The notes beneath the pieces were generated by a model. The model saw only the letters and a list, made by a program, of their open reading frames with translations. It did no database searches and was not told the origin of the DNA. From Sapria himalayana (lineage: Eukaryota > Streptophyta > Magnoliopsida > Malpighiales > Rafflesiaceae), in NCBI GenBank assembly GCA_029783825.1, contig JAREIK010002450.1, positions 1,431,039 to 1,495,038 on the forward strand: DNA of 64,000 nucleotides, given 5' to 3'. Made by a program: the position numbers and the translations under genes. Positions 1 to 10,810 of the stretch are shown here, piece by piece (the first letter of the stretch is position 1; each line of letters starts with the position of its first letter).

Positions 1-1429
1 TCACATCAAATTCGAAGCTTACACCAACATCAATCGCAAATTGAGTTAAATTTTCTCGCATCAGGCCTAACTCGATAGGATGGTGACTCCAAGGAGAAGC
101 AAAAGCTGTAATTTTCAACGAAGGGTTGCTTCTAGTTCGAGGAAGCTCGTGCATGAAAGAAGCCCACTGAGCACCAAACCCAATATCAAAGTCAATTATA
201 TGAATTCTGTCGGCGTCATCAAGAGCTTCAAGAAGGGCTTGGTTGCATGTGAAGTTCACAAACTGGATGAGTGGAGAAATTTCGGAGAACACCTTATAAG
301 CTCCCATTTTGAAGATGATGTCAAATGGGGTTGGGGGAGTTTTGAGCAGCAGGCCAGCGGCTTGGCTGTCATTATTAGTAAGCAGCAATCGAAGAGCTTC
401 CTTGAAGTAGAAAGCTGCTCTGTGCACGGGCTTCCCCGTTGGGGAGAGCTGTTGATTGAGCCGCGCCAATATTCCATGCGCATCAATGAAATTTCCAGTC
501 CCTACCATCTCGGCTGCCTTGTAGAGCTGGTCCATTAATGCTTGCTGCTGCTGCTGCCAACCTATTTCTTCTTTCTTCACCTCCACCACCTGTTTCTGAT
601 GCGTAAACTGTCGTCTTTGTGGTGGAAAGCCCACATTCTGTTGTTGAGGCTGATGGCGTTTCCTGAGAATGAAATCTTGTTCAAGATCAGAAAAGGGCAG
701 ATTTGGAATCGTTTGAGAAACAGGGTCTGCGCTACCGGGGTTCTGCCGTCTTGGTTGAGGCGGGATGACCCGATTTTCTTGAAGATGAGAAGAGAGTGGG
801 AAAAAGAAGTTGACGTTTTGGGCCTCCTGCGGTTGGACCATCACCACTTGCGGATTCGCAACCTGGGGTTTGTTTTCCGGCTTCACCACCTGTGGCTTTT
901 CTCCCGAGTTCTCCATTTGATGATACTGATACGGATTATAAACAAGATAAGGAGCGGGCAAGGACACATCATCAGGGCCAACAGTACTGTTACAAAAAAT
1001 AGGAATTTCCATTGTTGAAATCACGTCTGGAACCGCCGCCACATGATCAAAATTAACCCCACAATCAACGATACCTAACTCACCAGCTTCGCATCCAATA
1101 AAATCCAGGGAATTGTTTCCTCCGTTCTGCAACAGCTGCTTAAGCCCGGAAGGTGAGTAATCGTCGACATCCCTAGGAATCCACCTCAAAATAGACTGAT
1201 CTTGGTTCGATTCTGGCATCAAATTCTCCCAGTTCAGCAGCCCGCATCTCTCGCCTATCGAAACCAGGTCTAGTCCGCTCGCTGCACCCAGAAACTCACC
1301 AGACCATTCATCTTGTGCACGATTCGCTGCCGCTTCTGCAAGTGCCGTCGTATCTGCACCAGCGTTTCCGTTGAAAGAGCGGGATGAGAGAGTTGAAGAA
1401 GATGTCGGAGGGCTTGCACTACTTCTCAT
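1..1429 (-). CDS. HAM: GRAS transcription regulator, HAIRY MERISTEM (SCL6/22/27) type, partial
   Basis: The minus strand has an uninterrupted frame of 476 codons from the ATG at 1429 to the window edge, so the C-terminal part is missing. Residues 1-290 form a low-complexity N-terminus. It opens with a Ser/Pro/Thr stretch (SASPPTSSSTLSS) like the SPSPPTS-STLSS motif of HAM proteins, and ends in a short poly-Gln run. The GRAS domain starts near residue 295 with the first leucine-rich region (LYKAAEMVGTGNF, GILARLNQQLSP). The VHIID-type motif (RIHIIDFDIGFGAQW) lies near residue 410. HAM proteins are nuclear regulators that act with WUSCHEL-type factors to maintain meristems (family knowledge). 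An in-frame TGA at 1514-1516 precedes the ATG with no other in-frame ATG between them, so this is the first possible start in this exon. An upstream coding exon cannot be excluded. Intact and probably functional. Confidence 0.93.
   Translation of the reverse strand, partial: MRSSASPPTSSSTLSSRSFNGNAGADTTALAEAAANRAQDEWSGEFLGAASGLDLVSIGERCGLLNWENLMPESNQDQSILRWIPRDVDDYSPSGLKQLLQNGGNNSLDFIGCEAGELGIVDCGVNFDHVAAVPDVISTMEIPIFCNSTVGPDDVSLPAPYLVYNPYQYHQMENSGEKPQVVKPENKPQVANPQVVMVQPQEAQNVNFFFPLSSHLQENRVIPPQPRRQNPGSADPVSQTIPNLPFSDLEQDFILRKRHQPQQQNVGFPPQRRQFTHQKQVVEVKKEEIGWQQQQQALMDQLYKAAEMVGTGNFIDAHGILARLNQQLSPTGKPVHRAAFYFKEALRLLLTNNDSQAAGLLLKTPPTPFDIIFKMGAYKVFSEISPLIQFVNFTCNQALLEALDDADRIHIIDFDIGFGAQWASFMHELPRTRSNPSLKITAFASPWSHHPIELGLMRENLTQFAIDVGVSFEFDV
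453..473 (-). promoter_or_regulatory. miR171 target site in the HAM coding sequence
   Basis: The plus strand here reads as the miR171 sequence (TGATTGAGCCGCGCCAATAT plus one final base). It matches at 20 of 21 positions, the exception being the last (3') miRNA nucleotide. The HAM mRNA, read from the minus strand, is therefore almost perfectly complementary. The site encodes ILARLN in the first leucine-rich part of the GRAS domain. This is the known position where miR171 directs cleavage of SCL6/22/27 mRNAs in land plants. The site shows how the gene is regulated and confirms its family assignment. Confidence 0.95.
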
Positions 1430-1834
1430 ATGAATAAACGAAATGGCTTCTAGAGCAGCTAAGCTAGAACAATTTGTAGAAGCAAAAGTTATATCTGATC
1501 CTCTTCCACAAATTCAAAAAGCATCCCTTAGAAAACAACAAATGGACTAGCAGCTTCCTAGCTACCTCAGATTTGAAAAAGGACGGAACTTTCTTGGTCC
1601 ATGACACAGATCCTGAACAGAAACTTAATTACCCAGCGCTGCTTCTTCATTTTTCTCCCTTTCAAATTTTCTCTAGGTCGTTTCGTGTGAGAGTGTGTGC
1701 TATTGTGGTGACCCCAATTTTTTACTATCTTCTTCTTCTACTCTTGCATTGTAACAGTGACCCGTACCTTTCTCTGTCCTGCCATGGTTGCGTGCATCAT
1801 AAAAAAAGGCCATGGAGCGCCTTCGCTCCTTTCG
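1430..1834 (-). promoter_or_regulatory. 5' leader and proximal upstream region of HAM
   Basis: This 405-base stretch lies between the HAM start and the CT-rich repeat. On the minus strand it holds two short upstream reading frames. One has 27 codons plus stop (ATG at 1650, stop 1567-1569). The other has 11 codons (ATG at 1524-1522) and overlaps the in-frame TGA region. No clear TATA box or transcription start can be fixed. It probably contains the 5'UTR and core promoter, inferred only from position. A 5'UTR intron or an upstream exon is possible. Confidence 0.45.
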
Positions 1835-3120
1835 TCCTCTCTCTTTCTCTCTCCGGTCTCTATTTTTCCCTCTCTCTCCCTCCTCTCTCCAGTCTCTATT
1901 TTTTACCTCTCTCCAGTCTCTATTTTTTCCCTCTCTCTCCGGTCTCTATTTTTTCCCTCTCTCCTGTCTCTATTTTTTCCCTCTCTCTCCGGTCTCTATT
2001 TTTTCCCTCTCTCTCCGGTCTCTATTTTTTCCCTCTCTCTCCGGTCTCTATTTTTTCCCTCTCTCTCCGGTCTCTATTTTTTCCCTCTCTCTCCGTCTCT
2101 ATTTTTTCCCTCTCTCTCCGGTCTCTATTTTTTCCCTCTCTCTCCGGTCTCTATTTTTTCCCTCTCTCTCCGGTCTCTATTTTTTCCCCCTCTCCAGTCT
2201 CTATTTTTTCCCCCTCTCTCCAGTCTCTATTTTTTCCCCCTCTCTCCAGTCTCTATTTTTTCCCCCTCTCTCCAGTCTCTATTTTTTCCCTCTCTCCCCA
2301 GTCTCTATTTTTTCCCTCTCTCTTCAATTCTCTATTTTTTCCCTCTCTCTTCAATTCTCTATTTTTTCCCTCTCTCTTCAATTCTCTATTTTTTCCCTCT
2401 CTCTTCAATTCTCTATTTTTTCCCTCTCTCTTCAATTCTCTATTTTTTCCCTCTCTCTTCAATTCTCTATTTTTTCCCTCTCTCTTCAATTCTCTATTTT
2501 TTCCCTCTCTCTTCATTTTTCTATTTTTCCCTCTCTCTCTTCAGTCTCTATTTTTCCCTCTCTCTCTTCAGTCTCTATTTTTCCCTCTCTCTCTTCAGTC
2601 TCTATTTTTCCCTCTCTCTCTTCAGTCTCTATTTTTCCCTCTCTCTCTTCAGTCTCTATTTTTCCCTCTCTCTCTCTTCAGTCTCTATTTTTCCCTCTCT
2701 CTCTCAGTCTCTATTTTTCCCCTCTCTCTTCAGTCTCTATTTTTTCCCTCTCTCTCTTCAGTCTCTATTTTTCCCTCTCTCTCTTCAGTCTCTATTTTTC
2801 CCTCTCTCTCTTCAGTCTCTATTTTTCCCTCTCTCTCTCTTCAGTCTCTATTTTTCCCTCTCTCTCTTCAGTCTCTATTTTTCCCTCTCTCTCTTCAGTC
2901 TCTATTTTTCCCTCTCTCTCTTCAGTCTCTATTTTTCCCTCTCTCTTCCGTCTCTATTTTTCCCTCTCTCTCTTCCGTCTCTATTTTTCCCTCTCTCTCT
3001 TCCGTCTCTATTTTTCCCTCTCTCTCTTCCGTCTCTATTTTTCCCTCTCGCTCTTCCGTCTCTATTTTTCCCTCTCTCTCTTCCGTCTCTATTTTCCCCT
3101 CTCTTTTCAGTCTCTATTTT
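1835..3120. repeat. CT-rich minisatellite, 26-27 bp unit, about 45-50 copies
   Basis: Tandem units of the form CTCTCTCC-GG-TCTCTATTTTTTCC repeat head to tail. Unit variants occur in blocks. A CCGG form fills about 1850-2180, a CCAG form 2190-2310, a TTCAATT form 2318-2510, a TTCAGT form 2530-2930 and a TTCCGT form 2945-3100. Block-wise order implies local spreading of mutated units by slippage or unequal exchange. The HAM-sense strand is purine rich (GAGAGAGG). The long open frames across it lack codon signal and are pyrimidine artefacts. Confidence 0.95.
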
Positions 3121-3720
3121 TCCATCTTCAAACTCTATTTATCTCTCTCTCTCTTTCTCCAATCTATATCTTTATCTCTCCAGTCTCTCTCTATCTCTCT
3201 CCAGTCTCTCTCTCTCTCCCCGTCCCTCTCTCCCCCCTCCCTCTCTCCCCCTCTCTTCCCCCCCTCTCCCCTTCCCTCTCCCCCTCCCTCTCCCTCTCCC
3301 CCCCGCTCCCTCTCCCCCCCTCTCTCCCCCCTCTCCCCCCCTCTCTCCCCCCTCTCTCCCCCCTCTCTCCCCCCTCTCTCCCCCCTCTCTCCCCCCTCTC
3401 TCCCCCTCTCTCTCCCGGTCTCCCCCTCTCTCCCTCCCTCTCCCTCCCTCTCTCCCTCCCTCTCCCTCCCTCTCTCCCCCTCCCTCTCTCTCCCCCTTTC
3501 CCTCCCTCTCTCCCCCTCCCTCTCTCTCCCCTCTCCCTCCCTCTCCCTCCCTCTCTCCCTCTCCCTCCCTCTCCCTCCCTCTCTCCCTCTCCCTCCCTCC
3601 CTCTCTCCCTCTCACTCCCTCCCTCCCTCCCCCCCCTCTCTCTCCCTCCCTCTGCCCCCTCTCTCTCCCCTCTCTGCCCCCTCTCTCTCCCCTCTCTACC
3701 CCCTCTCTCTCTCCCTTACC
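3121..3720. repeat. Degenerate (CCCTCT)n / (CT)n pyrimidine tract
   Basis: The minisatellite passes into nearly pure C/T sequence made of CCCTCT, CTCTCC and CCCTCC blocks. It is more than 95 percent pyrimidine on the plus strand, continues to about 3720, and then ends in mixed sequence. Such mirror-symmetric polypurine-polypyrimidine DNA can adopt triplex (H-DNA) structure, which is a known property of the class. No gene is present. Confidence 0.93.
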
Positions 3721-4257
3721 CTTTCTCTATCTCAACCCTATCTCTGTTTTTTTTTTATTTTTTTCCCATGTTTCTTTCTTCTTTTGCCCTTTTAACTTAC
3801 GACCGATTTCTCTTCCCTGCCTGAAACTGATCCCTTCCCCTGGATTCTTGACTTCCTGTCACCCTCCACCGCTATCTTACTATCCATTCGACCGTTCCCT
3901 ATATTTTTGCAGATGGTTTTGGGCTATAGCAATAGAGGTTCTCAATTCATACTCACCGTTCAATCGCTTTCGCAAGAAAATATGCTTATATGGTTATTCA
4001 ACAAACTATTCTTAATTACAATTTTTGTACACATGAAAGTTTTGAGCTGATGATGAACTAATTTGGAGGCTAAATCGAAAAAAAAATATACCTTAACAAT
4101 GTGTACACAGTGTTTGCCGTTTACAAAATATCTTAGTATTATGAACCCAACTACTTGATTTGGGATATCATACATCTCCTTGTTCAATATCGGCATAATG
4201 ATTTATAAAATAGATTGTATGTGTGTGAATCAACAATAGTATATATACCTTGATGTG
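3721..4257. other. Unique-looking intergenic stretch, no gene seen
   Basis: Sequence of ordinary complexity with no coding signal on either strand. The open frames are short and have no recognisable domain. It separates the pyrimidine tract from the MITE cluster. Confidence 0.6.
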
Positions 4258-4762
4258 TTAGAGCAACACCAATGGGAGTTACCAAATATGGTGTGCCAAA
4301 AATTATTTTGGCACCTTGAATAGTATTTTGGCACCTTGAATAATATTTTGACACCTCAAATTAATATTTTTGCTCTAATAATAGGTGCCATAATGAGATG
4401 TCATTTATAAAATAATGGAATCTATGCATTAGCATTCCATTCTATTTTAAAGCAACTCCAATGCAAGTTGTCAAATATGGGTGCCAAAAACCATTTTGGC
4501 ACCGTAAATAGTGTTTTGTCACCTTAAATTATTATTTTTTTACTTTAATGGTAGTTGTCATAATAAGACGCCAATTTATAAAATAATGGAAGCTGTGCAG
4601 TAACATTCCATTCTATTTTATAAAATAAATTAAAATATATCAGTTGGATAGATACTTAAGATGTCATCCTCGTTGGAGCAAAAAAAAATAATGTTTTGGA
4701 TACTAATTTGGTAGTTACGTGGTTGACACCCCATATAGCACATCCAATTGGTGTTGCTCTAA
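4258..4762. mobile_element. Composite MITE with inverted termini, one partial plus one fuller copy
   Basis: The left end TTAGAGCAACACCAAT at 4258 is matched by its exact reverse complement ending at 4762. Inside, a second left end (AGCAACTCCAATG) begins at 4451, so a partial copy (4261-4447) is followed by a fuller one (4451-4759). Both copies share the phrases CCAAATATGG and TTTTGGCACC. There is no coding capacity, so it is non-autonomous. The TTA/TAA flanks recall PIF/Harbinger (Tourist) MITEs, but the superfamily is an inference. A clean direct target duplication cannot be shown. Confidence 0.7.
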
Positions 4763-5173
4763 GAGCAACTCCAATGGGAGTTGCCAAATATGGGGTACCA
4801 AAAATCATTTTGGCATCTTGAATAGTGTTTTGGCACCTCAAATTATTTTTTTTTCCAATGGTAGGTACCATAATGAGATGCCAATTTATAAAATAATGGA
4901 AGTTGTGTAGTATCATTCCATTCTATTTTATAAAATAAATTAAAATATATCAGTTGGATAGATACGTTAAGATATACAGTAACTTAACCACTAATTTGCA
5001 TCTTTTATTTTCTCTCTCCAAGGTTGTCATTTATGATACCTCAAATTCATGAATGCCATTTTGTTTCCTCCGATGTCATCCCCATTCTAGCAAAAAAAAT
5101 AATATTTTGGGTGCCATTTTGACAATTGCGGGGATGTCACCCGATATAGCACATCTGGTTGGAGTTGCTCTTA
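4760..5173. mobile_element. MITE, second complete copy of the same family
   Basis: The terminus TAAGAGCAACTCCAA at 4760 is mirrored by TTGGAGTTGCTCTTA ending at 5173 (one mismatched position further in). The interior repeats the block with CATTCTATTTTATAAAATAA and ATATATCAGTTGGATAGATA found in the neighbouring copy (about 4610-4655 versus 4918-4964). It abuts the previous copy at the shared TAA (4760-4762), so the two are joined end to end. Non-coding and non-autonomous. Confidence 0.72.
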
Positions 5174-5757
5174 ATGTACATATATACACACAAACACACA
5201 AATTAATAATGTACATATATTAATATATATATACATTGATGATTTGAGTGTTTGTGTATATGTATTTATACTTGATGTATATATACATTGATTTGTGTTT
5301 GTATACACATATATATACATACTAATGTATATATAAATATATATAATATTATGTATACAAATATACATACTATCATATATATACATATGCATTGATTAGT
5401 GTGTAGTGTATATATTAACACTAATATATAAAGGTATATATACTATATTACTATTATTGATTCACACATACAATCTTGTGTTTGTCTATGTATGTGTATA
5501 TATATATGTACACAATAGATGATGCGAAAAGTTTTTTTTTAGAGTGATGTGATGTTGATATGTATATATCTACATTAGTATATGTGTGTATGTTTGTGTG
5601 TGTGTGTGTATACTAGATATATGTACACACACACACACACACAAAAGTATAAAAGCATATATAGTTTGTGTTTACTTGAATATATATACATTAGTATATA
5701 AATTAATCATATGATAGTCTGATTGGTAAAAAAGAATTAATATTCTAACCCTAATGA
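5174..5757. repeat. AT-rich region with TA and TG/CA microsatellites
   Basis: This stretch is dominated by alternating TATATA, TACATA and ATACACAC sequence. It includes a (TG)n run at 5594-5609 and an (AC)n run at 5624-5643 separated by about 14 bases. These two runs are complementary and could fold into a hairpin. No gene is present; the short minus-strand frame here encodes only Tyr/Ile repeats. Confidence 0.8.
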
Positions 5758-6150
5758 TAGAGGTATCAGAAAGGGTATGCCATGTTGGAATGACCCATTT
5801 TGTTAGGACCATTTGAACTACTATACCATTCCCGTCACTTGGTTTTTAGCATGGGATGTACTAGGTTGGCAAGACTCTAAAAATGGAAAACTCGGCATGG
5901 TCATTGACCCGCCACCTTCCTAGGTCTTGTTGTGTGGTGGCATGTTATGTCAGGCCTAATCATGCGAGCCTAGATCAAATCCAAACTAGTCTAGTTTTAC
6001 CATCATAACCTATATTAAGTTGCATGGGTCATCATTCTTGACCATGTCATGTTGCATCTTTTGCATCATGTGGGCTAGAAACCCAAGTTTGGAATGGCCT
6101 GAGCCATGTTGCGTGTAGGCATGACATTGGTCTTGGTATGACTTTGGATT
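5758..6150. repeat. Fragment related to the hAT-like element at 11453
   Basis: It starts with TAGAGGTATC, which matches the inward terminus of the 11453-12020 element, followed by a similar GC-richer phrase (CATGTTGGAATGACCCATTTT). No matching right end was found, so it looks truncated or diverged. The relation rests on the terminus and composition only. Confidence 0.35.
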
Positions 6151-8339
6151 AGGTGTTCTGTATTCCATGTATTGACTTTTTGAGTTGTTTAATATTCAAT
6201 TCTTGAAGTATTTGTACTTTTTTGAGTATTAATTTTTTGATTTTATTAAATGATTATTTTGATGAAATTTGATGATTGTTAGTGAAATTAGATATATTTT
6301 GCGTACAATTAGTAAACTTGATAGAGCAATGAGTTGAATGTGAGAAAAATATCAAGAGTCATGACATTACACATGTCATGATTTGATTATTTATTTTACA
6401 AGCCTATCGAGTAATTATCACATCTATTCTTGGTTGTGACTATAAAAATATTCATGGGAATCTTTGTGCATAATGATTGTATAACTAATTTATCATAATC
6501 ATTTCAATATGTAATATTATCTTCATGGTCATGGATTTTTCTTGGATTTACAACCGTGCTATCCATAAAATATAATGATGATCATGATTTTATTTTCATA
6601 TTGTAGTAGCTAAGTACCTAGCTAAGTACCTAACACAAAATGATTTTTAGTCATGTCACTTTTTTTCGCTATACTTTTGTGATTTAAAGAGTAAATGTCA
6701 TAAATTTATCACTTATAATGCCATGAATTTGATTTATAAAGAGTAAATATGCCTCATCCATGGAAATATTTGGCTTCATGATTTTAAGTTCCAAAGAATA
6801 TTTATATCAGTCACAATCACAATTATTCACAGTGTCATAATTTGTTTTCAAAAGATAAATTATCTTATTCATGACATTATGTGGCCATGACTTCATGCTC
6901 TAGACTGGAGTTACTTATCTGATACTCCTAATGTCATGACTTTTATACTTTAGAAAATTCAATGAGACAATAAAATCACAACCTCAAGCTACTATCATTA
7001 CTTTTAGCTTAAAGAATCATATAAACCCTCGAAGTATAAAAGTAATAATGATTTTCACACACAAAAATAGAGGGGGAATCATATTTTGAGCTAAGAGCAT
7101 ACACAACTTTAAGCGGCACAACTTCCAATTCCTAATTAGTGGTAAATCCAAGACGAATGAAAATAAGAATTATTTGAGCTTAGGTTTTGAGATTTAGATC
7201 CTCAATAGGGCAATCATTAGGAACTTTTGATTTCAAGAGATGCTACTCGAAACATCTTTCATGAATTATTCCTCAATGTTAGGCTAAATTATGATCTAAG
7301 AATGATTTAATATAATTTTGTTATGGTAATATGAATGTGTAATATTTATATTTGTGATAATATTATAATTTGAATGTTGATAGATATATATGCTAATTAG
7401 AACTATAATTTATAGATTTTACAATGTTATTAGTTTATTTGTGTTATCTATGATGAACGGTGACATGTATGCCATGAGACATACTCATGGGGTATGATAA
7501 GAAAGAAATTGATATCCCTTCAAATCTTAACACATGAGATAAATATATGTGAAAATTTGAGATTTAGGTAAGTTTAATTATTATGAGTATGATGCTTATA
7601 AAGCTGAAATTATAAAAATATTTAAGACCAATTCATTGTATATATTTTAGAAGAACTGATATTTGAGTGATATGTGAGTTAAGTAGAATATCTAACATAA
7701 GAGTTTAACCATAGTATGAGAAGTTATGTATCAGTTGTGGTAGATAATGATAGGTATGTCATTGGACACATAGAAGTGGAGGTGTCTCATATAGTGGTGA
7801 TAGTCCTGCAAGTTATTTTCTCTTATATGATTTTGGTATATGGCATTCATGAGAAAAGATAAGTTAATTGATGCAAGTATGTTCTTTACAAAGTCGAAAA
7901 TACAAATACATTTATTATCACATCATTTCACATTATTAAGAGATCAGAGGTTATAAAATAGAAATGCATAGATAAAGTAGTTGTCAAGAGAAATTGACCT
8001 ATTGCTTCAAAGAAGTAGATATGTTAATGACCTATGATTGGAATGATAGATAGTTTTGGTAGTGAAATACTGTGGGGACAACTATGAGTATATCATCTAT
8101 GGTAAGTGATAGTCCAAAAATGATAGATACCTTTTATACCGAGTGGGTACTAGGTCATGTTCACACTAATCTTTCTTTCATATGATGATCAAGTACAAAT
8201 ATCACCTAAATACTAAATAAATATTATCATACATATAGAAGAGCCAGCCCTAAAGTTTTAGTATCTTTCAAAATCCAAGTTTATCTAATCAACTTGAGTA
8301 GCAGTTAATTCACTATTGCTTAGTAAAACTGCCTATACA
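6151..8339. other. AT-rich intergenic DNA, no gene recognised
   Basis: All six frames are densely broken and no protein domain was recognised. Part of it, especially 7440-8339, may be the 5' flank or LTR of the Athila-like remnant that follows, but no matching second LTR was found. Confidence 0.5.
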
Positions 8340-8779
8340 ATTTCTATGAGATTAATAAATGGACTTAAAGTCCAACTTTAGTACTTGAATGACCCATATT
8401 TTTATAGAACTCCAATGGATGAATGACAATTGCTCAAAAAACTTTTGGGAATTTGACACAAAAGATAAATTTTGGTACTATAACAAAGTTGCAAAAAAAT
8501 AATTAGCACCACTTCCAATGATTATTTAGTTTAATTAGTCAACTTGAGTTGATGTAACTATACTTGCAAAAAGGTAATTCGATTCCTAGTTATTTGGATA
8601 ATAATTATTACTTAGTGTTTGTGTTGCATTTGTTTTTTGCTTCTTAGTTTTTTTATTTGTTTTATAGCCACTATATAATATGTGAACTAAACTTTTGGGA
8701 TTGAGTTAACATCTTCAAACCTAGAAATTGAAGGAATATAGAGAACAACTTTGAGACAGAGAGATGAGAGAAAGTATAT

Positions 8780-10320
8780 GAACAAAAATTGTAGCAATCG
8801 ACACCACAGAGGTGGTGAATGACAAACTATCCAATAGCACAATCCTCATGCTACCTTGGGTGACTATTGGTAGCCAACTATGATGGACAATTTCTATGAA
8901 ATTATGATACAACCAATACAAGCAAACTAGTTTGATTTGAAACCTAGTTCGATAACTATAGTGCAATAATATTAGCAAGATACTTGATTTTTAAAAGATA
9001 GTAATAGCCATGTCATAATTTTCTTGGAATTGTGTGAGATACTGATGATGAACGGAGTTAGCCTAGATGCTAAGGTTAAGACTTTTCTATTTTTTTTTTG
9101 TGAGAGAGTCCTGAGCTAGTTCCAATGCTTATATAGAGGATTAGTTAATAAATGAGAAGAACTTTTACATGCTTTTCTCACCATGTTCTTTTGAGGCGTG
9201 AGAGACTTTATATAATGTTTGGGATCAATTCAAGATACTTTTGAGGTGTCGAAAATATAGATTCAAATTTTGGTTTTGAGATCAAGCCTTCTATAATGGG
9301 TTGAATTATATGATGAATGCCTAGTTGATATGGCCTCGGATGATTCTATCATAAATAAGTCACTCGAGAAAGTACATTTCCTATTTTAAGAGCTAACAAA
9401 TAATAACTATAAAACTTTGGATGATTGATTATTTGGAAGAAATAAAGCCAGAGTATTAGAGTTGGATGAATTAATAATAACAGAGGCCAAAATAGATGAA
9501 TTTTAATAAATTTAGAGCCTAAAATGAGAAACAACCAAGTGTGTGAGAAATTGCTTTTTTGCAACAGTAGGAAATGACAGATTTCAATTTTGAGTATCAA
9601 GTGGAGGAAACTAATATTTTATAGAATAAAGGAAGTAGAAAAACTATCACTTTAGGACAACTTCTTACTCTACGCACGAAGACAGAAAAAGAATGATCTA
9701 TAAGAAAACTAGATATAATAGATTGAAACAAGGTTAGAACACATGAACATGGTGATGAAGATTATATAGAATCAACTTGCAAAAATAGCACTATTGATGA
9801 AAAAGAAGAGCATACACGAATTATCGAGTGATACTTACTTAAATCCAAAGAAGTGCATGTGCATCATACTCAGAACCAACAAAGAAAGGGGCAACATGTA
9901 GAGGTGAAAGCCAAAAGGAATGTTGAAACAGAAAAGGAAACTATGAATAATAAAATTATAACTTTTTTCAAAGTCGTGATGTCCACCACCATGACATTTC
10001 TCAAAGATGCAACATCAAATGCTATAATATTAATCAAAGTCATGACATCCATAGAACCCACAGCCCAACTCATGCCTCTAGTCATTATCCATGAAGAAGT
10101 GAAAATGAATAAGGAGATACAAATTATCCAAAGTAGTGAACATAAGGATGCTTTCAATAATAACTATGCAAATAGTAAACAAAATATTTTACCTAATCCT
10201 TCTTTTCCACAATATTTTATAAAAACAAGTTGGACAAACAATTTGAGAGATTTCTCAATATCTTTTAAAAGTTGGAAGTTAACAATCTTTTTGTCGAAAC
10301 TCTATCTCAAATGCTGATAA
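8780..10320 (+). pseudogene. Athila-type gag, broken
   Basis: Frame-hopping translation gives the Retrotrans_gag pattern. Around 9080-9190 it contains a WFQCLYRGL-like stretch followed by HAFLTMFF (expected form: aromatic, then HAFLTKFFP). Around 9330-9480 it reads like the gag C-terminus typical of Athila, with MASDD-INKS, then NNYKTLDD, then VLELDEL. Many stops and shifts occur throughout. The open frame at 9853-10317 (154 codons, HVHHTQNQQRKG...) lies in the expected gag-protease linker and has no domain of its own. Confidence 0.6.
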
Positions 10321-10434
10321 CATGAAGGTGATGAAGGATATCATGAGTAGTAAGAGGAAGTTGAAGACATATAGAATGCTGAACATGATTAAAAAGTATT
10401 CACAATCATTCAAAGTAAACCCTTGAAAAAACTA

Positions 10435-10810
10435 AAAAAACTAGAAAGGTTTATGATTCCAAGCATTATTGGTGAGCACACTTTCTAAAGGTATTATGTA
10501 ACTTATGATCAAGTATTAATTTGGTGCTATTGTTTATAATGTAAAGGTTGAACCTTTGTTAGATTACTATAATCTTTCTCTCACTTTAGATGATTGATTG
10601 ATTGATCAAATTTTTGAGTGGCATTAACGAAGATGCATCAGTTAAGGTTGAAAAATTTATCTTTTTACTAATTTTATTGTGCTAGATAAGAAGGAAGACC
10701 AATATACTCCATTGATCTTGCGATGAAAATTTTTAGCTACGAAACAAACATTAATAGATGTCAAAAAGAGAGAATTTATACTTCATATGGGCGAACACTA
10801 AAATTCAACC
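10435..10810 (+). pseudogene. Athila-type retropepsin remnant
   Basis: Near 10440 the sequence encodes RFMIPSIIGEHTF, matching the 'F-IPC-IGN-F' entry to Athila protease. The following active-site segment (normally DLGASINLMP) is scrambled by frameshift. Near 10665-10800 it encodes FIVLDKKEDQYTPLIL, then FLATKQTLIDVKK. This matches the conserved VLDMEED-VPIILGRPFLAT-ALIDV end of this protease family. Stop codons interrupt both parts, so the product is dead. Confidence 0.7.

Noticed and set aside
80..1018. Plus-strand frames 80-538 and 542-1018
   Set aside because: They lie antisense to the intact HAM frame, which has clear GRAS motifs.
3172..3615. 147-codon Arg/Glu/Gly-rich minus frame
   Set aside because: It is a translation of the (GAGGGA)n strand of the CT tract with no domain.
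1573..4015. Three overlapping plus-strand frames of 670-752 codons
   Set aside because: They cross the CT minisatellite in all three frames at once and encode only Ser/Leu/Phe/Pro repeats. This is repeat composition, not protein selection.
5171..5392. Minus-strand frame rich in Tyr and Ile
   Set aside because: It is a translation of alternating TATA/TACA microsatellite sequence.
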